This document shows, piece by piece, positions 35,101 through 43,587 of a DNA stretch of 64,000 bases. The DNA comes from an uncultured Salinisphaerales bacterium (GTDB lineage Bacteria > Pseudomonadota > Gammaproteobacteria > Nevskiales > CAJXLF01): NCBI GenBank assembly GCA_913055805.1, contig CAJXLF010000002.1:310001-374000 (forward strand), written 5' to 3'. The notes beneath the pieces were generated by a model. That model saw only the letters and a list, made by a program, of their open reading frames with translations, did not search any database and was not told the DNA's origin. Position 1 is the first letter of the stretch. Every line of letters starts with the position of its first letter. A program made the translations under genes and the position numbers.

Positions 35101-37182
35101 TTCACGTGCGGGACTTCCCCCGGCTGTAAGGAAGTTGCCGGTCACGAAGACCTTGTTGCCAAGCGTTGCAATGCCGTTCACGGTATTGCCGAAACTCTCA
35201 CCGGCCAGGCCTGTACCAAGGCCCGACCAGTTGCCGCCATCCCAGCGCGCGATACGATTCTCCCCTGCACCACCCCCGGCGTTTGTGAAACTGCCGCCTG
35301 CGTAGACGTCGGCCCCGGAAGCCGCGAGGCTGTTTACCGGGCCGTTTGTGCCGGTGCCCAATACCGACCAGCTTGAATCACTGGTGTCGAAAAGTACGAT
35401 GTTATTGGCCGTCATGCTGTTGGCCGTGTCGAATTCACCGCCGATGTAAAGCAGGTCGTCAACTGCAAGCAATGCATACACGCCGTTGAGGAAACTGCAG
35501 CCACCACAACTGATGCCCGAACCCACGGCATGCCACATGGCACCGTCCCAGCGTGCCAGATCCGTAGCCGCGACACCGCCGACCTCGGTGAAGTCGCCGC
35601 CGGCGTAAAGATTCGAACCCACAACAGCCAGGGCGCGAATATCAAAGCCACCGGTAAGCCCGCCGCCAACATCGGACCAGCTCTGGGTGTTGTTGTCCCA
35701 AACGGCGATGGACTGCGTGCCGGCCAGGCCAGCGGCATCGCTGAAGGTGCCTGCCACATAAACCAGGTCGCCCATCACGGCCACGTCGCTTACAGCACCG
35801 CTAACGCCCTCTCCCAGCGGACTCCAGGTGCCGGCGCTGGTATCGAATACACCAACGCCGCTAATAATCTCCCCGCCCGCCGCCAGTTTTTCGCTCGCGC
35901 CGATGTACAGCAGATTGCCGTCCTTCGTGATACTGGCCAGTCTGCCAAAGTTGCTGATCCCGGTACCATTGGCGGCGCCACCGTCCTGCAGAGCCTCCCA
36001 GCTACCGCTATTCAGGCGGGCAATACCCAAGGCGCCCGCATCATCGATGAAATTGAAAACACCGGCGGCGTACAAGCCGCTGGCCACCAGTACAAAATCA
36101 GTAACTGTACTGTTTCCGGTCTCGGTACCGCTGCCGGTCGCCGACCAGTTGCTGGTGGACGTATCCCATTGCGCGTACCCGTTGGTTGAGGTGGCACCCG
36201 CTACCGTGAAATTGCCGCCTACATGCAGTGTTGTTCCCTGCACCTGCAAAGCCCGCACACCATTGCTGAAGGCGCCGCATGTGACACCACTTCCGAGTGC
36301 AGACCAGCCTCCCGCACCCAGATCAAACTGCGCCACACAGTTCACGCCACTGCCGCCCGCACTGGTGAAATTGCCACCGGCAAACAGGGTGGTATCGGAT
36401 ATGGAAATATCATCCACGAAGAAGCCGCCGGTTGAATTCATGCCACTGCCCAGGGCCGACCAGTTGCTGCCATCCCATTTGGCAATATGGTTCACGGTGC
36501 TGCCACCGGCACTGAAGAAATGGCCTCCTACATAGATATCACTGCCATCACCGGTGATGATGCGCACTGTGGGACTAAAGGGCGAATGGGAGACGCTGAC
36601 ACCCGAACCCAGCGCAGAAAAACTGGAGCCGTTCCAGCTGGCAATGTTGTTGACACTGGCTGCACCAGCGCTTGAAAAACTGCCGCCTACGTACAGGGCG
36701 GTGCCGTCATGGTAGAGGGCGAACACATTGCCGTTTGTGCCACTGCCCAGCGCCGACCAGGTCTCGGTATTACTGTCCCAGACCGCGATATTGACGGCAC
36801 TGATCCCGCCGGCACGGTCAAAATCACCGCCGACATAAACTTTGTCGCCATGTATGGCAATGGCATTAACCAGACCCGTACCGGCAATACCGCTTGTGTT
36901 GGTCACGCCGCCACCAAGGTCGGAGAAACTCTGGCTGGAAGGATCCCACCGAACAATATTGCTGACTTTCGCATGCCCGGCCATGGTGAACTCGCCACCC
37001 AGATAGATACTGCCATCCGGCGCTTCAGCGACCACATTCACGGCATGGGTAACTACATCTTCCACGCCCGGCACGCCGAATTCCTCCGACCAGCCCGCTG
37101 CCCATGATGCCGAACAGAGCAGCGACAGCGAGACCATCAGCACGGCCCTGGCTAAAACAATTCTTTTGCCTATGTAGCGCAT
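32125..37182 (-). CDS. Giant secreted protein: beta-propeller, DUF11, choice-of-anchor D and U
   Basis: 1685 residues. Signal peptide (ending SWA-AG); a long run of propeller blades (about 40-770), each with a YVGG-F motif and NIA-WD...WSALGSG, like Rax2/delta-60 repeats; two DUF11 domains (about 775-1010, DLSLTKTGSPDPV); about five choice-of-anchor D domains of some 100 residues (VDFGDV...GTDAGQFS...C); an Asp-rich linker; a choice-of-anchor U domain (YKFGPEPGNTSDHYYEF, DGGRGDADG, VDPGGPG); a Ser/Asp tract; and a tail with GCSLAGG, a helix and RSRRR, followed by 12 more residues. Exported and probably sorted to the surface. It is the third giant surface protein in the window and has its own strand and promoter. 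Confidence 0.85.
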   Translation of the reverse strand: MRYIGKRIVLARAVLMVSLSLLCSASWAAGWSEEFGVPGVEDVVTHAVNVVAEAPDGSIYLGGEFTMAGHAKVSNIVRWDPSSQSFSDLGGGVTNTSGIAGTGLVNAIAIHGDKVYVGGDFDRAGGISAVNIAVWDSNTETWSALGSGTNGNVFALYHDGTALYVGGSFSSAGAASVNNIASWNGSSFSALGSGVSVSHSPFSPTVRIITGDGSDIYVGGHFFSAGGSTVNHIAKWDGSNWSALGSGMNSTGGFFVDDISISDTTLFAGGNFTSAGGSGVNCVAQFDLGAGGWSALGSGVTCGAFSNGVRALQVQGTTLHVGGNFTVAGATSTNGYAQWDTSTSNWSATGSGTETGNSTVTDFVLVASGLYAAGVFNFIDDAGALGIARLNSGSWEALQDGGAANGTGISNFGRLASITKDGNLLYIGASEKLAAGGEIISGVGVFDTSAGTWSPLGEGVSGAVSDVAVMGDLVYVAGTFSDAAGLAGTQSIAVWDNNTQSWSDVGGGLTGGFDIRALAVVGSNLYAGGDFTEVGGVAATDLARWDGAMWHAVGSGISCGGCSFLNGVYALLAVDDLLYIGGEFDTANSMTANNIVLFDTSDSSWSVLGTGTNGPVNSLAASGADVYAGGSFTNAGGGAGENRIARWDGGNWSGLGTGLAGESFGNTVNGIATLGNKVFVTGNFLTAGGSPAREVAMWNGSSWSALDAGLGGNSGSDIALVGSELYVAGNFISANGLFTQSGSLPSTNFARYSLPSADLSLTKTGSPDPVATGGSITYELIVDNAGPETATGVQVVDTLPGGVMFDSASAGCNESGGVVTCALSNIDSGGSDMVEIVVTAETAGEITNSATVSASEPDPQPQDNSDSETTTVTASADLSVSVTDSPDPAFVGQNVTYTVTVTNNGPDVAGASELSSNVPSGSNFDSASAGCNHNAGTVTCSLGNIANGDSGMASITVIPQSSGALSFTASATTSSSDTNAANDSATENTTVDPAPAPEIEVSPTSLDFDDVLVNDNASLSLTVSNTGNANLLIASVSLGGTDAGQFGLTEDCDTVAPGENCGIDVTFTPDSTGNKTATVTINSNDADESSVVVNLSGTGTVPDIAADPTAVNFGDIPTSGTASETVMLDNEGTGPLALNSISLSGAHVGDFSQTNDCPASLASGADCEVTVEAMPSATGARTATLVISSNDPDENPLNISLQVNGIAPEIEVAPTSLDFGGTLVGDAVTLEITVANTGSADLAISGAPGIGGTDAGQFSQNSACDNATISAGDNCIFEVSFTPSSSGDKSATLSIQSNDADESDVSVPLSGRGDAVPTPDVTVDPTSVDFGDVTEGDTAGPLSVTITNQGSAALNLSGIALAGSNASDFSQSNDCGASLPAEGGNCTAMLTFTPTGTGIKSASLDIQSDDPDTPNLSVPLNGTSSGDADGIADDEESGVPDADGSGGTGDGNGDGTPDNQQANVASFQDENDDYVTMASDGGDLVSVAVNTAPDDPSRPDDVNFSRGLFSYSINCPGGVCATPVQVTVTLHAGDNPETWYKFGPEPGNTSDHYYEFLFNAADNTGAQISGNTVVLNFVDGGRGDADGVVNGVIVDPGGPGVASEETDTDSDSDSESGDDSGTSGGGSSSGSSSDDDKWYDISGCSLAGGHASFDPLLWLMIAVSLCWIRSRRRVISPALVITHSA

Positions 37183-37259
37183 TTTCCTGTCCCCGCTAGC
37201 CTGTTTTCTAATGACACTGGAAAGCTAGTCTTCGGAGACACCTAAAGCCATGAGCATCC

Positions 37260-37523
37260 CTACTCATTCGCATGAGTATCTGTACTCATGTGCCTGGTGT
37301 TGCCTCTGGGCGTAATCTCTTCTGCCACGAACTGGAGCAACGCGTTGGGACCGGCCAGCCCCAGCCTTTTACAGATGTGCGCCCTGTGGTTTTGCACAGT
37401 GCGGTGGCTCATGCCCAGTTCCGAGGCGATCTGACGACTGGTTTTGTACTCGGCAACTCTCTTGAGCACCGTTCTTTCAGTCGGCGTCAGAAGATTCAGG
37501 TGCTGTGAATACGAATGAGGCAT
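37260..37523 (-). CDS. Solo LuxR-type HTH protein
   Basis: 87 residues from the ATG at 37523 (a TTG at 37538 could add five). Only a LuxR/NarL DNA-binding domain is present (LTPTERTVLKRVAEYKTSR, HRTVQNHRAHICKRLGL) with no receiver or ligand domain. By hand, 30 of 58 residues match the HTH of the response regulator encoded at 39793-40431. It lies between that two-component operon and the giant gene at 32125, and could regulate either. There is a 77-bp gap to the giant gene. Confidence 0.8.
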   Translation of the reverse strand: MPHSYSQHLNLLTPTERTVLKRVAEYKTSRQIASELGMSHRTVQNHRAHICKRLGLAGPNALLQFVAEEITPRGNTRHMSTDTHANE

Positions 37524-37615
37524 GACGGTTTCTCGCAACGTTCCGCTTGAAGGTTAGGGAAAGCAGGAGATACCAGCTATAAGTATGACCACTCAATTGG
37601 TCATGGCTGTAAGTT

Positions 37616-39793
37616 TCAGTTATTCATCGTTCCCATGACACTCACAGGCACCACAATAATTACCTTGCATCCTTGGCCTGGTGCCGAATCCCACGTCAAC
37701 CGCGTTTGAATATCGTCTGCACGCAACTGCATGGATTTCATGCCTTCACCCCCGGAGCGTTCACTTTCACCTGCCGGGTCAAAGCCCTTGCCATCGTCTT
37801 CAATGCAGAGTGTCAGGCCGGATTGAAGGTCGTAATTGCCGGACAGCGTCACTTGGCTGGCGTCACCGTGCTTGATGGCGTTGGAAACAATCTCACGCAG
37901 AATCCTGGAAAGGTTGATACGGGTGCGTGCATCAATACGTATATCGGGCAGAGACTCGGGCATTGACCACCGGTGCCCGATGCCGGCTGCCTTCAGGCGT
38001 TGATCGAATTCCTGTCGCCACTGTTCCACCGCCTGTTTCAGACTGCAGCCTTCGCCGGAAAGGGCAGAAATTACAGTTCTCAGGTCCTGCAGGGCGGATT
38101 TACCCAGATCCTTCGTTTCCTTTTCACGCGTGCTGTAAACCAGGGTCAACAGCTTGGCTCCCAGATCATCATGCAGGTCGCGCATGATGCGCTTGCGTTC
38201 CTGCAGGGCGCCCTGATTGCGCGCCTGCAGAGCGTTGCGCGCACGGTGCGCAAACTCCATCAGCACCCTGACCAGTTCCAGGTCCTGGGGACGAAACAAC
38301 CTGGCACCGGCATCGGGATAACTGATGCTGATATGGCTGTCGCCGGCAATGCCGGGCACCAGCAAAGTCATGCCATCGTTAGAGACCTCGATATCTTCGA
38401 GCATGCCGGCATCGGTTTTCATTTCCAGCGGGGTGAAAACTTCACGAAGTATGCCCTCCCATTCGTACGCCACCTGCTCCAGGGAATTCACGGCAAAGAG
38501 ACGGGAAGCGAAGCCCGGCAGAATGGATTCAACACGCCGCGCCGAACCGGGGTGCAAACGCTCCCATATCCTTTGCCTGATGGGAAAGTACAGCCAGCCT
38601 ATTAAGGCCAATGCCACCGCAGCCGACACCGCCTGACGCAGGCCGAAGCCCACGAACAGGATCAAGTCGATTGCAATCACCGCCACCCCGCCGAAGAACC
38701 AGGCCCAGGCACGGAACCACCACTGCTCGAGTTCGAACAGGCGGTAGCGGGTGATCGCCAGCGCCAGACCCAGATGAAACACGCAGGCAGTGAGATACAT
38801 CAGCCATTGCGGCGCCAGCGGTTGTCCACCGACGAGTACGGGAATGATGATGAAGGCGGTGAAGACCCCGCTGCTGACCAATACCAGAAGCACGAACCAG
38901 GAGATGGCGGCACGATCCGCCGGCCGGTTCCTGGCACGGCGACGCTGCACAAGTACAAATATCCAGGCCGCCGCCACCCCTACCGTCACCAGCGCATAAA
39001 CCGCATGGTATGGCGCGGAAAGCACCTGCAATGCACTGAGCAGAATCACCAGCGTCGCGGCGGCGAACAGCATGGGCACCACGGGCAGCAGCGCAAGGCG
39101 CTGCGGATAAATCCAGAGCAATCCGGTAAAAGAAGCAATCATGTAACTGGCGCCGAGATGGTTGATGACCGATAACACCTGAAACCAGTTGCCATCAATC
39201 GCCAGTTCCCTGGCGCCATAGTAGCCGGCGACATGCAGCTGCAGGAACAGACAGGCGCCCACCGTTGCCAGCAAGCGTGCAGCGCCGGTTTGGTTGGAAA
39301 AGCCCCAAACACCAATACCTATCAACAGGGCCGCACTGCCAAACAACAGTTGAGACCAGTAGGGAAAACCCAGGGACAGCGGCGAACGTGCGGGCAGAGT
39401 CGCCAGATGGATTTCGCCACCTGAATCCGTGACCGCAGTCACGGGCGGATGCTTCAGCGCCTGGAACAGCGCCGTTTGCTGCTCGAAGAAACGATTAAAG
39501 GCCGCATAGCTCTCAAGAACATCAGGCTCCTCGATCAGGGTCTGGTCGCTCAAGGGCACGATCACGTCACCTGAAGTGCGAATGCCTGCGAACACGGTGT
39601 CCGGAGTGACAGTCTTGTGATTGGGATGCGCTTCATTCACCCCGGCCACCCGCAATCCGTGCTCGGCCGGCGCAAATTCAATGCCCAGCCAGGGAACCCG
39701 CAGCGTCATATAAATATTGACCGCCAAAGCCAGCAACACCACCAGCGTTGCACTGAGCAACATGGTTTGCGGGGCCAAGCGGAATGTGGCCAT
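37616..39793 (-). CDS. Membrane sensor histidine kinase, NarX/DesK type
   Basis: 725 residues. A first helix at 12-30, an extracytoplasmic domain of about 130 residues (containing a PDZ-like GLRVAGVNEAHP...VFAGIRTSGDVI), then about seven more helices to residue 415, a GAF-like stretch, HisKA_3 with phospho-His541 (RIMRDLHDDLGAKLL) and a complete HATPase (REIVSNAIKHG, DDGKGF, GEGMKSM). Cognate kinase of the regulator whose stop overlaps its start (TAATG). The ligand is unknown; the operon context hints at a 4-hydroxybutyrate or related metabolite. Confidence 0.9.
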   Translation of the reverse strand: MATFRLAPQTMLLSATLVVLLALAVNIYMTLRVPWLGIEFAPAEHGLRVAGVNEAHPNHKTVTPDTVFAGIRTSGDVIVPLSDQTLIEEPDVLESYAAFNRFFEQQTALFQALKHPPVTAVTDSGGEIHLATLPARSPLSLGFPYWSQLLFGSAALLIGIGVWGFSNQTGAARLLATVGACLFLQLHVAGYYGARELAIDGNWFQVLSVINHLGASYMIASFTGLLWIYPQRLALLPVVPMLFAAATLVILLSALQVLSAPYHAVYALVTVGVAAAWIFVLVQRRRARNRPADRAAISWFVLLVLVSSGVFTAFIIIPVLVGGQPLAPQWLMYLTACVFHLGLALAITRYRLFELEQWWFRAWAWFFGGVAVIAIDLILFVGFGLRQAVSAAVALALIGWLYFPIRQRIWERLHPGSARRVESILPGFASRLFAVNSLEQVAYEWEGILREVFTPLEMKTDAGMLEDIEVSNDGMTLLVPGIAGDSHISISYPDAGARLFRPQDLELVRVLMEFAHRARNALQARNQGALQERKRIMRDLHDDLGAKLLTLVYSTREKETKDLGKSALQDLRTVISALSGEGCSLKQAVEQWRQEFDQRLKAAGIGHRWSMPESLPDIRIDARTRINLSRILREIVSNAIKHGDASQVTLSGNYDLQSGLTLCIEDDGKGFDPAGESERSGGEGMKSMQLRADDIQTRLTWDSAPGQGCKVIIVVPVSVMGTMNN

Positions 39794-40431
39794 TATTCCT
39801 GCTGGGGAAATTGCTCCAGCGCAAAGCGCAGCAAGGCATGCGTGCCGTGCAGGCCCAGCTTGCGGGCAATGTTGTTTCTGTGATTTTCCACGGTGCGATG
39901 ACTGATGGACAGCAAGTCACCGATCTCCCGGCTGGTTCGATGTTCGGCAATCAGTCTGAGAATACGGGTTTCCGCTGGCGTCAGGCTCGTCAGTGGGCCT
40001 GTGACCTGGGTTGCATTGCTGTCCTCGACCAGCTTCCAGGAAATGGCCGGACTCAGGTAGCGCTGCCCTCGGGAAATCTTCTCCAGACAGGTAATCAGTT
40101 CATCCTCGGCATTTTCCTTGAGCAGATAACCCAGGGCGCCGAGCTCGATGGCCTGGCGAAAATAGGCCTCTTCCTCGTATAAGGTGAGAATGACGAAGCG
40201 CGGTGCATCCTGCCAGCGGCTGGCCTGCGCCATCACATCCAGGCCATTGGCCCGGGGCATGGCGATATCCAGAATGGCGATATCCGGTTTGTGTGCACGA
40301 ATCAGGCTAATGGCCGTGGCACCGTCGCCTGCTTCGGCCACCATTTCAAACCCGGGATGTGCCTCCACAACCTCGTGCAACCCCCGACGGAATATCGGGT
40401 GGTCGTCCGCGATCAGGACGGTTTCAGGCAT
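39793..40431 (-). CDS. LuxR/NarL-family response regulator
   Basis: 212 residues from the ATG at 40431, which overlaps the dehydratase stop by eight bases (ATGCCTGA). Receiver with DDHP, phospho-Asp55 (IAILDIAMPRANG) and Lys of LLKEN; LuxR HTH at 145-205 (LTPAETRILRLIAEHRTSR). It forms a translationally coupled unit with the upstream dehydratase and the downstream kinase. Confidence 0.93.
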   Translation of the reverse strand: MPETVLIADDHPIFRRGLHEVVEAHPGFEMVAEAGDGATAISLIRAHKPDIAILDIAMPRANGLDVMAQASRWQDAPRFVILTLYEEEAYFRQAIELGALGYLLKENAEDELITCLEKISRGQRYLSPAISWKLVEDSNATQVTGPLTSLTPAETRILRLIAEHRTSREIGDLLSISHRTVENHRNNIARKLGLHGTHALLRFALEQFPQQE

Positions 40432-41974
40432 CGCCCGGCAATGAAAACACCCGGCTGAAGTAGCTGCCCAGTTCCTCGACCAGCGCGTCCGGGTCGCCCT
40501 CGACCTCAAGCCCGGCCAGTACCCTGGCCAGACGCTTCTTGTATTCCAGCTGCATGGTGCGGCCGATTTCGATGCGCTGGGCCTGCGGGCTGCCGGCGCC
40601 GTGCATGGACTCGGTGAGGTAACCCACGGCATTGCGGCCCAGGGTCATGTTCTCGATCAGGCGCAGGATGCGCATGCGTTCTTCAGTGGTGAAGCTGTCG
40701 CTGCCCTTGAGGTATTTCCGGATCAGCTTGCCGATTTCCGGGTGATTCAGTTCCTGCTCGGAGGGCATGGTCACCACCAGGCCGCCGGCCAGGTCCTGGG
40801 CGATGCGGCCGATTTCGTAGGGCATCTTGGTCACATGATGCTTGCAGACATTGGCCAGCATGTCGTCGCAGATCCAGGCGCCGGACTTGGTGGCGTGGCC
40901 CTGGTAGCTGGCCGCGATGCCGGTGCCGTAGATGGTTTCGTTCAGGTGCGTCATTTCCACCAGCTTGTCTTTCACATGGCTGGCCCTGTCGACGCCGTTC
41001 ATCTCGGCCACCTGGGCGGCGGCGCCGATCAACACGTCGCCCACACCGCTTTTGCAGACATAGCTGCGGCGATGATAGGTGGTGAAACGCTGCACCAGCA
41101 TGGCGGCGTAGTCGGTTTCGCCGTCCATGAAGATCAGTTCATTGGGGATGAACACATCGTCGAAGATGACCATGGCTTCCTGGCCGCTGTAGTCGGCATT
41201 GCCCACATCCAGGTCGCCCTCCTCCATGCTGCGGCTGTCACAGGACTGACGACCGTAGATATAGGTGATGCCCTCGGCATCCACCGGGATGGCGCCGATG
41301 ATGGCGAAGTCCTTGTCCTTCGACCCGAGGCGCAGGGTGGGCATGACGATCAGCCAGTGCGAGTTGATGCAGCCGGTCTGGTGCGCCTTGGCGCCGCGGA
41401 TATACACGCCTTCATCGGTACGCTTGCTGATATGCACGAACATATCCGGATCGGACTGCTCATGCGGCGCCTTGCCGCGATCGCCCTTCACATCGGTCAT
41501 GGCGCCGCCCACCACGTAGTTGTGGCGGTGCATCTCGGTAAGAAATTCCTTCATGCGCTGGTGATAGGACGTGCCATGGGCTTCGTCCATTTCCCAGGTC
41601 ACCGAGTACAGCGAGTTGAAGGCATCCATGCCCACGCAGCGCTGGAAGCAGGTGCCTGTCAACTGGCCGAGGCGGCGCTGCATCTTGTTCTGCAGCACCA
41701 GATCGTTGACGTCGGTGCAGACATGCAGGAAGCGGCTGACCCGCTCGCCGGTGAACGGCGATACCACCGAGGCCAGCTCGGGATTGGATACGGCCAGATC
41801 GTAGGTTTTGGCCACGGCATTGATCGATGGCCGGATCATGGGGTGGTCGACCGGCTCGTCGACCTCCTCGCCAAACAGCCAGACCTTGAGCCCACGGCCA
41901 CGCAGGCTGTCGATGTAATCCTCACCAGTGGTGATCTTCTCGGGACTGACGTCCTCTGATACTGCGGCATTCAT
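40424..41974 (-). CDS. 4-hydroxybutyryl-CoA dehydratase/vinylacetyl-CoA isomerase family enzyme
   Basis: 516 residues from the ATG at 41974 with a GGAG site. The whole protein matches the AbfD branch of the 4-hydroxyphenylacetate 3-hydroxylase family. Candidate 4Fe-4S ligands are Cys109 and Cys113 (TCFQRC), His301 and Cys307 (YHRRSYVCKSG). The His-to-Cys spacing is six, whereas the clostridial enzyme numbering (His292, Cys299) gives seven, so alignment is needed. AbfD is an FAD/Fe-S enzyme that dehydrates 4-hydroxybutyryl-CoA towards crotonyl-CoA. No CoA-transferase or dehydrogenase partner is nearby; it heads an operon with a two-component system. Confidence 0.8.
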   Translation of the reverse strand: MNAAVSEDVSPEKITTGEDYIDSLRGRGLKVWLFGEEVDEPVDHPMIRPSINAVAKTYDLAVSNPELASVVSPFTGERVSRFLHVCTDVNDLVLQNKMQRRLGQLTGTCFQRCVGMDAFNSLYSVTWEMDEAHGTSYHQRMKEFLTEMHRHNYVVGGAMTDVKGDRGKAPHEQSDPDMFVHISKRTDEGVYIRGAKAHQTGCINSHWLIVMPTLRLGSKDKDFAIIGAIPVDAEGITYIYGRQSCDSRSMEEGDLDVGNADYSGQEAMVIFDDVFIPNELIFMDGETDYAAMLVQRFTTYHRRSYVCKSGVGDVLIGAAAQVAEMNGVDRASHVKDKLVEMTHLNETIYGTGIAASYQGHATKSGAWICDDMLANVCKHHVTKMPYEIGRIAQDLAGGLVVTMPSEQELNHPEIGKLIRKYLKGSDSFTTEERMRILRLIENMTLGRNAVGYLTESMHGAGSPQAQRIEIGRTMQLEYKKRLARVLAGLEVEGDPDALVEELGSYFSRVFSLPGDA

Positions 41975-42071
41975 GGCTCGCTCCGAAACGCGGGTTATTC
42001 CTGCATTATGGCAGGCAAGCGTGGGAACATCATGGCCTGCGGCGACATGTAGTTGGCTGGAGGCGCAACCC

Positions 42072-42182
42072 CTGTCATTTCGAGCGACCGCCAGGGAGTC
42101 GAGAAATCCCGACGTACAGACTCTCTCCACTCACGTAGCCTGCCCTGAGCTTGTCGCACGGGTTCGGCCGAGATGACGAAGT
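42072..42182. repeat. Dispersed GTCATTTCGAG...CGAGATGAC intergenic repeat
   Basis: Between the dehydratase and the next gene lies a unit starting GTCATTTCGAGCGACCG and ending GGCCGAGATGAC, with inner segments GGGAGTCGAGAAATC and CTGAGCTTGTCGCAC. It resembles the widespread TCATTTCGA intergenic repeats and has no coding potential. Confidence 0.5.
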
Positions 42183-42185
42183 ACG

Positions 42186-42761
42186 TCAGTCCTCACCGGT
42201 ACGGAAGGCATTGCGCCAGTCCGCACCCGGCGGCCCGATCAAGGTCATGGTCTTGATGGATGCCGAGCGTTGCTCAGTACGACTTTCGTATATGCGTACC
42301 TTGAACATGGCATCTTCGCTGGGCCCGTCCGTACGAAATTCCATCTCCTCAACCACGTAGGAACCGAGCAGTTCCACCGATTTGATTTCCCAGCCATCGC
42401 CCAGTTCCTTGGTGCCGAATAGCTCGAACACATAGGAGCGCGGATTGCGGCTACCACTGGCGAACTGCTCCACCACCATGGTACCGGCATCGTAATGTGC
42501 CAGACCCAGGCGGGTCTTGTAGCCGTCGTTGGGCTCAGCGCTGAAACCGCCATCTGGCACGCACTTGGCGTCTTCCTGGCCATCAACGCAGTGCCCGTAC
42601 TGGATGCGGAAGGTGAAACCGCTCTGTGAAGCGGCTTCCCAGGCCAGTGTGCCGGGCACCACGTATTCACGTTCCAGTTCGTGACCGGCCGAGGCCAGGC
42701 CACCAAGCAGGGCCAGGCTCAGCGCTATCCAGTGGAATCCGTAGTATTGACGTTTGTTCAT
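42186..42761 (-). CDS. Secreted protein of unknown function
   Basis: 191 residues from the ATG at 42761, preceded by GGGGGAG. N-terminal signal peptide (WIALSLALLGGLASA-GHE). The mature part is probably all-beta, with two Cys (GHCVDG, AKCVPDG) likely forming a disulfide in the periplasm. No known domain recognised. It is followed by nothing on the same strand for 200 bp and stands apart from its SDR neighbour. Confidence 0.75.
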   Translation of the reverse strand: MNKRQYYGFHWIALSLALLGGLASAGHELEREYVVPGTLAWEAASQSGFTFRIQYGHCVDGQEDAKCVPDGGFSAEPNDGYKTRLGLAHYDAGTMVVEQFASGSRNPRSYVFELFGTKELGDGWEIKSVELLGSYVVEEMEFRTDGPSEDAMFKVRIYESRTEQRSASIKTMTLIGPPGADWRNAFRTGED

Positions 42762-42822
42762 GGTCTCCCCCATGCCGATCCCAGAGACTAAGCATAGAAG
42801 AGTTTGAAGCAAAGGGGGATTT

Positions 42823-43587
42823 TTACCAGTCGGTCTGTTCGCGGTTGGCGAAGAAGCCGCCATTGGGACCGCCGTCCTCCAGCGTAGCCAGCCACAGAAT
42901 GGTATCGGCGCCCTGCTCCGGCGTGAGTTCGGCATTGTCGCCGCCCATGCGGGTTCTCACCCAGCCCGGAGAAGCAGCATTGACCAGGATGTTCGTGCCT
43001 TCCAGTTCCCTGCCAAGAAGCGCGGTCAGGGCATTCAGAGCCACCTTGGTCGCCCGGTAGGCCGGCCAGCCGGGCTGGATGCTGCTCAGGCGCGCCATAC
43101 CGGTAGAGACATTCACGATACGGCCGTAATTCTGTTCGCGCATCATCGGCAAAACGCCGCGGATAATCGCCAGGGGTCCGTAAAAATGGGTCTCGAAGCC
43201 GAGCTCGAAGGCGGACCTTGCAGTGTCCACGATACTCACAGGCTCATCATGGCCGGTTTCATCAGGCACTACGCCGGCATTGTTAACCAGCACATCGAGA
43301 CGACCATATTTACGGCGAATCCAGTCACCGATGAAATTGCCATCCACATTGGCGCCGTGCTTGATCTCCACCATATTCGGATCAGTCACATCCAGCATGA
43401 TGGTGTCCACCTTCAAACCCTCCGCCGCCAGATCCACCTTGGCGTGACGCAGATTGGCTTCGTCACGCCCGGACATCACCACACGGTAACCCTGCCTTGC
43501 CAGGCCGCGGCAGACTTCCAGGCCAATACCGCGATTGCCACCCGTGACCAGGGCGACGCGCTCTTCAGTTTTCAAGCCAATACTCAT
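42823..43587 (-). CDS. Short-chain dehydrogenase/reductase
   Basis: 254 residues from the ATG at 43587, which overlaps the upstream stop (ATGA); a start 11 codons earlier is possible. SDR motifs: ALVTGGNRGIGLEV (cofactor loop), VLVNNAGVV, Ser in IVNVSTGMA and the catalytic YRATK. It resembles carbonyl reductases. Substrate unknown. Likely co-transcribed with the CinA-like gene before it. Confidence 0.9.
   Translation of the reverse strand: MSIGLKTEERVALVTGGNRGIGLEVCRGLARQGYRVVMSGRDEANLRHAKVDLAAEGLKVDTIMLDVTDPNMVEIKHGANVDGNFIGDWIRRKYGRLDVLVNNAGVVPDETGHDEPVSIVDTARSAFELGFETHFYGPLAIIRGVLPMMREQNYGRIVNVSTGMARLSSIQPGWPAYRATKVALNALTALLGRELEGTNILVNAASPGWVRTRMGGDNAELTPEQGADTILWLATLEDGGPNGGFFANREQTDW

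Noticed and set aside
40601-41959. 452-codon open frame opposite the AbfD-like gene
   Set aside because: Antisense shadow; composition dominated by His, Gly and Ala without motifs.
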